Assembly: GCA_021838445.1 (NCBI GenBank)
Contig: JAKCDU010000004.1
Coordinates: 48,690 to 112,689 of the forward strand
DNA length: 64,000 bases
Source: Actinomycetes bacterium
Lineage (GTDB): Bacteria > Actinomycetota > Acidimicrobiia > Acidimicrobiales > Palsa-688
Direction of reading: 5' to 3'
Below the pieces are notes generated by a model that did no database searches, was not told the origin of the DNA, and was given only the letters and a program-made list of their open reading frames with translations. This document shows positions 58,430-64,000 of the stretch, piece after piece. Position numbers and translations under genes: made by a program. The first letter of the stretch is position 1. Every line of letters begins with the position of its first letter.

Positions 58430-60429
58430 GGTTGCACCTCCTGTGATTGGTCGTCGTCTGCGTCGATCACCACGAGGACCTGCTCGAGGCTCACTGGGTC
58501 GCCGGGACGGACGAGCACCTCGACGACGGTGCCGTTACCGGCGGCGTTGACAGAATGCTCCATCTTCATGGCTTCCACGACCACCAGGCGTTGGCCGGCG
58601 CGGACTCTCCAGCCCGGCTCGACGGCCACCTCGAGGACGGTGCCCGGCATAGGGCTGGTGACCGCCCCGCCCCCCACGTCGGCTCCGGCCCTCAGAGCCA
58701 GGGACCGCCGGGCGGGAGCCAGCCGCCAGGTCTCCCCCGCCGATCCGATCCACAGGTGTCCGGCCTCCTCCACCCAGTCGTAGGTCACACGGGTCCCGTC
58801 GAGGACCAGCGCCACCTGACCGGCGGCGACGACATCGAGGTTGCAGCCCTCGTAGCGGCGCCCTTCCACCGACACCTCGGCCGATGCCACGCCGGCCCGG
58901 ACCTCGACGTCGATGGTCCGCGACCCGCACAGCCAGCGGCTGGTCTGGGGGGCGGGACCGTCCAATCTCCAGCTGTCGTGGCATTGCCACGGCCCGTCCC
59001 GGCCGCTGTACGCCGGCGCGCCGGCGCCGTCCAGCAGGGCGGCCACGACCAGTACCCGGTCCGGCGGTGACGTCGGCGCCGCGGCCTCCGTCAGGCGCTC
59101 CACCAGCCCGGTGTCGATGTCACCGGAGCGCACCGCCTCGTGGCCGACCAGGCGCCTGAGGAAAGCCACGTTGGTGGTCACCCCGAGGATCGAGGTGGCG
59201 GCCAGGGCGGCACCGAGGCGGCGCAGGGCCTGGTCGCGGTCGGGAGCCCAGGCGATCACCTTCGCCAGCATGGGATCGTAGGTGGTACCGATGGTGACGC
59301 CGGGGCGCAGGCCCGAATCGACGCGGACCGTCCCGTCCTGGTGGGGCTGGCGCAAAGCCAGGACCCGGCCCGAGGAGGGAAGGAAACCCCGCTCGGGATC
59401 CTCGGCGTAGATCCGGGCCTCCACGGCGTGGCCGCGCCGGGCCGGGACCTCGTCCTGGGTACGCCACGGGAGACGTCCGCCCGCGGCCACCTGCAGCTGC
59501 AACTCGACCAGGTCGACACCCAGGACCATCTCGGTGACAGGGTGCTCGACCTGCAGCCGGGTGTTCATCTCCATGAAGAAGTACTCGTCCGGCTGGTCGG
59601 CGGCGACGATGAACTCGACGGTGCCGGCGCCCCGATACCCGCAGGCCCGCGCCGCGGCGACCGCGCTGGCCGACATGCGGGCCCGGGTCTGCTCGTCGAG
59701 CAGAGGCGACGGCGCCTCCTCCACGATCTTCTGGTGACGCCTCTGGAGCGAGCACTCCCGCTCGCCGAGGGCGACACAGACGCCGAAGGAGTCGGCGAAG
59801 ACCTGCATCTCGACGTGGCGGGGCCTGCGCATGTAGCGCTCCACCAGAAGGGTGTCGTCCCCGAAGGCACCTGTCGCCTCGCGCCGGGCGGCGACGATCT
59901 GCGATTCGAGGTCGGCGGCATCGACCACGAGACGCATGCCCTTGCCCCCGCCCCCGGCAGAGGGCTTGAGCAGGACAGGCAGACCGATGGCCAGGGCCGC
60001 CTCGGCCAGCTCGGCGTCGCTCAGCCCCGCCTCGTCGCGCCCGGGCACGACGGGAACCCCGGCGGCGGCGACGGTCCGCTTGGCATTGATCTTGTCCCCC
60101 ATGGCCTCGATGGCCTCGGGGGGCGGTCCAATGAAGGTGACGCCGGCGTCGGAGCACAGGCGGGCGAAGGAGGCGTTCTCTGACAGGAACCCGTACCCCG
60201 GGTGCAGGGCGTCAGCGCCGTGGCGACGAGCGGCGGTCACCAGGGCCACGGCGTCGAGGTAGCACCGTGGGTCCCCGAGCCCGACGGCGCGGTCGGCGTC
60301 GGCCACGTGGGCGGCATCACGGTCGGCGTCGCTGTAGACGGCTACCGACTGGATTCCCATGCTGCGCAGCGTTCGAATGATGCGCACGGCGATCTCACCG
60401 CGGTTGGCGACCAGGACCCGCTCGAACAC
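58426..60429 (-). CDS. mccA: Biotin-dependent acyl-CoA carboxylase alpha subunit
   Basis: A 667-residue protein with biotin carboxylase and biotin carboxyl carrier domains. The carboxylase begins FERVLVANRGEIAVRIIRTLR, has the ATP-grasp loop LLKPSAGGGGKGMRLV near residue 160 and FMEMNTRLQVEHPVTE near 290. The carrier domain at the C-terminus has VVEAMKMEHSVNA, with the biotinylated lysine. The length and order match methylcrotonyl- or propionyl-CoA carboxylase alpha subunits. The ATG at 60429 lies 6 bases after the carboxyltransferase stop. Leucine-pathway specificity (methylcrotonyl) is inferred from the neighbour genes. Confidence 0.9.
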   Translation of the reverse strand: MFERVLVANRGEIAVRIIRTLRSMGIQSVAVYSDADRDAAHVADADRAVGLGDPRCYLDAVALVTAARRHGADALHPGYGFLSENASFARLCSDAGVTFIGPPPEAIEAMGDKINAKRTVAAAGVPVVPGRDEAGLSDAELAEAALAIGLPVLLKPSAGGGGKGMRLVVDAADLESQIVAARREATGAFGDDTLLVERYMRRPRHVEMQVFADSFGVCVALGERECSLQRRHQKIVEEAPSPLLDEQTRARMSASAVAAARACGYRGAGTVEFIVAADQPDEYFFMEMNTRLQVEHPVTEMVLGVDLVELQLQVAAGGRLPWRTQDEVPARRGHAVEARIYAEDPERGFLPSSGRVLALRQPHQDGTVRVDSGLRPGVTIGTTYDPMLAKVIAWAPDRDQALRRLGAALAATSILGVTTNVAFLRRLVGHEAVRSGDIDTGLVERLTEAAAPTSPPDRVLVVAALLDGAGAPAYSGRDGPWQCHDSWRLDGPAPQTSRWLCGSRTIDVEVRAGVASAEVSVEGRRYEGCNLDVVAAGQVALVLDGTRVTYDWVEEAGHLWIGSAGETWRLAPARRSLALRAGADVGGGAVTSPMPGTVLEVAVEPGWRVRAGQRLVVVEAMKMEHSVNAAGNGTVVEVLVRPGDPVSLEQVLVVIDADDDQSQEVQP

Positions 60430-60435
60430 TCCGCC

Positions 60436-62052
60436 TCACATCCTGAACACGCCGAAGCGGGACTCGGTCATAGGCGCGTCACCGACCACCGCCAGCCCCA
60501 GACCGAGGACCCGCCGGGTGTCCGCAGGGTCGATGATCCCGTCGTCCCACAGTCGGGCCGTGGCGTAATACGGGTTTCCCTGGGCCTCGTACTGCGCCCG
60601 GATGGGAGCCTTGAAGGCTTCCACGGTCTCGTCGCTCCACTCCCCCGCCGGATCCGCGACGGTGGCCAGTACCGCGGCCGCCTGCTCCCCGCCCATCACC
60701 GATATCCGGGCGTTGGGCCACGTCCAGAGGAACCGGGGTGAGTAGGCCCGGCCGCACATGGAGTAGTTGCCGGCGCCGAAGCTTCCTCCGAGGATCACCG
60801 TGAATTTGGGGACCCGGGAGCAGGCCACCGCGGTGACCATCTTGGCCCCGTGCTTGGCGATACCCCCCGCCTCGTAGTCACGACCCACCATGAATCCGGT
60901 GATGTTCTGTAGGAATACCAGGGGGATACCCCGCTGGTCGCACAACTCGATGAAGTGGGCTCCCTTCATCGCTGATTCAGAGAAGAGCACCCCGTTGTTG
61001 GCAACCACCCCGACGGGGTGTCCCCATATGCGGGCGAAACCGGTGACCAGGGTCGGCCCGTACTCGGCTTTGAATTCGAGGAACCGGCTACCGTCGACCA
61101 CGCGGGCGATGACCTCCCGCACGTCGTAGGGGACGCGCGTCTCGGCCGACACGACGCCGTAGAGCTCGCCCGGGTCGGCCCGCGGTTCCTCGACGTCGGC
61201 CACCCCCCACGGGGGCGGCGGGGCCGGGGCCAGAGTGGAGACCACGGCGCGGACCAGGCCCAGCGCCTCGTGGTCGTCGGCAGCGAGATGGTCGGTTACC
61301 CCCGAGCGCCGGGCGTGCAGCTCGCCACCCCCCAACTCCTCGGCGGTGACCACCTCGCCGGTGGCTGCTTTCACCAGCGGCGGCCCACCGAGGAAGATGG
61401 TCCCCTGGTTGGCGACGATGATGGCTTCGTCGCTCATGGCCGGCACGTACGCCCCGCCCGCGGTGCAGGACCCCATCACCGCGGCGATCTGGGCCACCCC
61501 GCGCGCCGAGAGGTTGGCCTGGTTGTAGAAGATGCGCCCGAAGTGGTCGCGGTCGGGGAACACGGCATCCTGCTCGGGCAGGAAAGCCCCTCCCGAGTCC
61601 ACCAGGTAGATGCACGGCAAGCGGTTCTCGAGGGCGATCTCCTGGGCCCGGAGATGCTTCTTCACGGTGATGGGGTAGTAGGTGCCTCCCTTGACCGTCG
61701 CATCGTTGGCCACGATCACGCACCGCCGCCCGGCCACCAACCCGATCCCGGTGATGATGCCGGCTCCGGGGCACTCGCCGCCGTACATGCCCTCGGCGGC
61801 GAGGGGGGACAGCTCCAGGAACGGCGAACCCGGATCCACCAGACCCTCCACCCGGTCGCGCGGTAGCAGCTTGCCCCTGGACTCGTGGCGCTCCCGGGAC
61901 GCCGGGGAACCGCCGAGGGCGGCGACCTTCAGCCGGGCGTGCAACTCGCCCGCCAGCGCCGAGTTGACGCTGTGATTGCCGACAAAGGTGTCGTCTGACG
62001 GACTCAAACGGGATGTCAGCACCGGGAACTCGGACGAGAATACCTTAGTCAT
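60436..62052 (-). CDS. mccB: Acyl-CoA carboxylase carboxyltransferase (beta subunit)
   Basis: A 538-residue carboxyltransferase of the MccB/PccB type. Marks are [62 protein letters not shown] and [15 protein letters not shown], covering both crotonase-like domains. VKGGTYYP is characteristic of methylcrotonyl-CoA carboxylases (family knowledge), which supports the leucine path. It is the first gene of the operon. The start ATG directly follows the right half of an inverted repeat that also overlaps the TetR promoter. Confidence 0.92.
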   Translation of the reverse strand: MTKVFSSEFPVLTSRLSPSDDTFVGNHSVNSALAGELHARLKVAALGGSPASRERHESRGKLLPRDRVEGLVDPGSPFLELSPLAAEGMYGGECPGAGIITGIGLVAGRRCVIVANDATVKGGTYYPITVKKHLRAQEIALENRLPCIYLVDSGGAFLPEQDAVFPDRDHFGRIFYNQANLSARGVAQIAAVMGSCTAGGAYVPAMSDEAIIVANQGTIFLGGPPLVKAATGEVVTAEELGGGELHARRSGVTDHLAADDHEALGLVRAVVSTLAPAPPPPWGVADVEEPRADPGELYGVVSAETRVPYDVREVIARVVDGSRFLEFKAEYGPTLVTGFARIWGHPVGVVANNGVLFSESAMKGAHFIELCDQRGIPLVFLQNITGFMVGRDYEAGGIAKHGAKMVTAVACSRVPKFTVILGGSFGAGNYSMCGRAYSPRFLWTWPNARISVMGGEQAAAVLATVADPAGEWSDETVEAFKAPIRAQYEAQGNPYYATARLWDDGIIDPADTRRVLGLGLAVVGDAPMTESRFGVFRM

Positions 62053-62072
62053 CGTTAACCGGTACCTTAACG
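62053..62072. promoter_or_regulatory. Probable TetR operator CGTTAA-N8-TTAACG with divergent promoters
   Basis: CGTTAA (62053-62058) and TTAACG (62067-62072) form a perfect 6-bp inverted repeat across 8 bases. On the plus strand TTAACG, 18 bases before TAGAAT (62091-62096), makes a plausible -35/-10 for the TetR gene, whose GTG at 62102 would be almost leaderless. On the minus strand TTTAGT (62081-62076) is a -10-like box for mccB. The operator would block both. Confidence 0.6.
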
Positions 62073-62101
62073 CACACTAAACCCGGGCGCTAGAATCGGT
62101 C

Positions 62102-62683
62102 GTGGCCACCCGTCGGGAACAGATCCTCGCAGCAGCCGCCCGACGCTTCGCCGCCCACGGGTTCCACGGGGTGTCCATCGACGAGATCGGGAGCGACCTG
62201 GGCATCACTGGTCCGGCGCTCTACCATCACTTCCCCTCCAAGGACGCCATCCTGGCCGAGCTGCTCGTCGGCATCAGCCAGACGCTGCTCGACGAGGGTC
62301 GGAGGAGGACAGAGGAGGCCACTTCGCCGGCCGACGCCGTCGAGCAGCTGATCGCCTGGCACATCGACTTCGCCGTGGAGCACCCCGATCTCATCGTGAT
62401 CCAAGCCCGGGACCTGGCCAGCCTGAGCAGCTCCGACCGCAACCAGGTCAGGGGCCTGCAGCGCCGGTACGTCGCCATCTGGACCGAGGTGATCGTCGCC
62501 TACACGGGCACCGACCGGGCCAACGGAGAGGTCGCCGCGCACGCCGCGTTCGGTCTGCTCAACTCCACCCCCCACCTCGTGCGCCTGCCGGCCCAGCGCA
62601 AGCGCCGCGTCCTGCGGGAGATGGGCCACGGGGCGCTGGCCGCCGTGAGGGCGTCCCGCCCGGTCCCGGAGGTGACGGGGTAG
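62102..62683 (+). CDS. TetR family transcriptional regulator of the acyl-CoA operon
   Basis: A 193-residue TetR repressor. The DNA-binding domain is residues about 5-52: REQILAAAARRFAAHGFHGVS, IDEIGSDLGITGPALYHHFPSKDAIL, with the recognition helix in GPALYHHF. The C-terminal domain has ISQTLLDEGRRR and no known ligand-specific marks; acyl-CoA-sensing TetR proteins are common beside such operons. It starts with GTG at 62102 with only a short leader. It is divergent from mccB, with the shared inverted repeat between them, so it probably controls this operon and itself. Confidence 0.9.
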   Translation: MATRREQILAAAARRFAAHGFHGVSIDEIGSDLGITGPALYHHFPSKDAILAELLVGISQTLLDEGRRRTEEATSPADAVEQLIAWHIDFAVEHPDLIVIQARDLASLSSSDRNQVRGLQRRYVAIWTEVIVAYTGTDRANGEVAAHAAFGLLNSTPHLVRLPAQRKRRVLREMGHGALAAVRASRPVPEVTG

Positions 62684-62757
62684 GTAGCTTCTACGCCCTC
62701 TTCGACGGCGGGGCGCGCTGAACAGCTCCGGCGGGTCCGTCCACCGAGGAGGGGCTG

Positions 62758-64000
62758 ATGGAGCCGATCAGCATCGCGACCTGGAGCGAGGTGCCCGTAG
62801 ACGCCCCGGTCGGGGCCAGCATCGAGGATATCGACCTGGTCATCGTCAGGCGGGGGGTGCAGGCGTCGGTCCTCTACGGGCGCTGCCTGCACCGGGGGGC
62901 GCTGCTCGCCGACGGCCGGCTGTCCGGCGACAACCTGATCTGCGGCCTGCACGGCTGGGACTACCGGGTCGACACCGGCGTTAGCGCCTATGACAATTCT
63001 CAGGCCCTCACCAAGTTCACCTCCTGGGTGGAGGGCGACTCGCTGTGGGTGGACCTCGACGAGGTGCGGGCCTTCCGGGCCAGTCACCCCCAGCCCTTCG
63101 ACCGCCAGTCCTACCAGGGGTACTGGGGGGACAGCCACATGACCCCCGAGGAGCCCTTCGTCGGCTACATCCGGGAGCTGGCCGCGCATGGACTGTCGCG
63201 CACCGGCCACCACGGTCCGGTGTCCGCCATGGGCGTGCCCCGCCAGCAGCTGCCCTCCTTCGACGACGTGCAGATCGTCACCGCCCAGCTGGCCCGGCCG
63301 CCCCGCCTCGACGACGAGGGGGTCGGCACCGAGGTCTGCATCGGGCCCAACGCCGCCAAACCGCTGTGGCTGGACATCCCTCTGTTCGTGTCGGACATGA
63401 GCTTCGGGGCCCTCTCGCCCGAAGCCAAGGTGGCCCTGGCCGGCGGCGCCCAACTGGCCGGGACCGGCATCTGCTCGGGCGAGGGAGGGAGGCTTCCCGA
63501 GGAGCAGGCGGCCAACAGCCGCTACTTCTACGAGCATCCCCACGAGGCGGGGTCCGCGAGGAGTCGGGCGGCATACCGGTAGGGGTCAAGCTCAGCGCCC
63601 AGCACATCGAGGCCGATCTCGACGCGGCGTTGGCCATCGGCGTCGACTACGTGATCCTCGACGGGCGGGGTGGGGGGACGGGGGCGGCCCCGCTGCTGTT
63701 CCGGGACCACATATCGTTCCCGACCCTGCCGGCTCTGGCCCGGGCCCGGGCCCATCTCGACCGCCGGGGACGGCGGGACGTGACGCTGGTGGTGACCGGC
63801 GGCCTCCGCCACGCCGCCGATTTCGCCAAGGCCCTGGCGCTCGGCGCCGATGCCGTGGCCATCTCCAACGCCGCCCTCCAGGCCATCGGCTGCGTCGGGA
63901 TGAGGGCCTGCCACACCAACAACTGCCCGGTGGGTATCGCCACCCAGCAGCCCCACCTGCGGGCCCGCCTGCCCGTCGACGAGGCGGCCGAGCGCCTGCG
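62758..64000 (+). pseudogene. Rieske/glutamate-synthase-like FMN protein, interrupted by deletion and frame change
   Basis: From ATG 62758 (with GAGGAGGGG upstream) the frame shows a Rieske-type CLHRGALLADG and CGLHGWDY in residues about 42-68, then the glutamate synthase FMN barrel start: PLFVSDMSFGALSPEA and TGICSGEGGRLPEEQ. This frame ends at TAG near 63582. From about 63552 a different frame continues the barrel as SGGIPVGVKLSAQHIEAD, VILDGRGGGTGAAP and CHTNNCPVGIATQ to the window end. Roughly 75-85 family residues between RYFYE and SGGIP are missing. Sequencing or assembly error is possible; otherwise the gene is broken. The 3' end is cut by the window. Confidence 0.75.

Noticed and set aside
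1..64000. tRNA, rRNA or mobile element genes
   Set aside because: No cloverleaf, conserved rRNA stretch, transposase, integrase or terminal repeats were recognised by reading; a tRNAscan/Infernal run would be decisive.

Overview
High-GC DNA (roughly 68-70% by eye) with frequent GTG and TTG starts, tightly overlapping stop/start junctions, hairpins between convergent genes, a DUF1800/DUF1501 pair and many oxygenases, CoA enzymes and single-domain regulators. This fits an actinobacterium; an Acidimicrobiia-like member is an inference, since no rRNA or marker gene is present to fix it. I saw no tRNA, rRNA, CRISPR array, transposase or phage gene.

Layout. 1-6.4 kb: end of a class B penicillin-binding protein, an acetyltransferase, a DMT transporter, an orphan OmpR-type response regulator, an amidase/phosphodiester-glycosidase fusion and a multipass membrane protein. 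6.4-11.6 kb: SDR, STAS protein, then a TetR-nitronate monooxygenase-P450-flavin reductase group. 11.7-23 kb: DUF1800/DUF1501 pair, DUF427, ATP-grasp ligase, DHA2 exporter, lipoprotein, a decayed methyltransferase, a small repeat protein plus ApbE, VIT1-type transporter, patatin and acyltransferase. 23-49 kb: a catabolic region with an aldo/keto reductase, TauD dioxygenase, two amidohydrolases, acetamidase, four VOC proteins, two Rieske oxygenases, a ferritin-like protein, a methyltransferase, an MDR enzyme, a complete BMP-type ABC importer, hydantoinase A/B, cupin, FadR-type GntR regulator and HpcH/HpaI aldolase. 48-57 kb: ribokinase, SDR, two tandem P450s, a lone CoxL-like molybdenum subunit, an amidohydrolase_2 protein and a P450-type ferredoxin. 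57-62.7 kb: a leucine/isovalerate-type acyl-CoA operon (acyl-CoA dehydrogenase, biotin carboxylase, carboxyltransferase) with a divergent TetR. 62.8 kb to the end: a Rieske/glutamate-synthase-like gene interrupted by a deletion and frame change.

How the genes work together. The 23-49 kb block reads as uptake and breakdown of an unidentified nitrogen-containing, possibly N-heterocyclic, compound: a nucleoside/purine-type importer, Rieske oxygenases, ring-opening or deaminating amidohydrolases, hydantoinase and a pyruvate-forming aldolase. Related TTGGTCTG-type sites precede several of its transcription units and the GntR gene itself, which suggests one regulon. Separately, 11-bp direct repeats of a TCTCAGC-N4 type lie upstream of the response regulator, the amidase fusion, the ATP-grasp gene and the repeat-protein/ApbE pair, which suggests a second, envelope-related regulon. 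Two TetR genes each have an inverted repeat at their own start.
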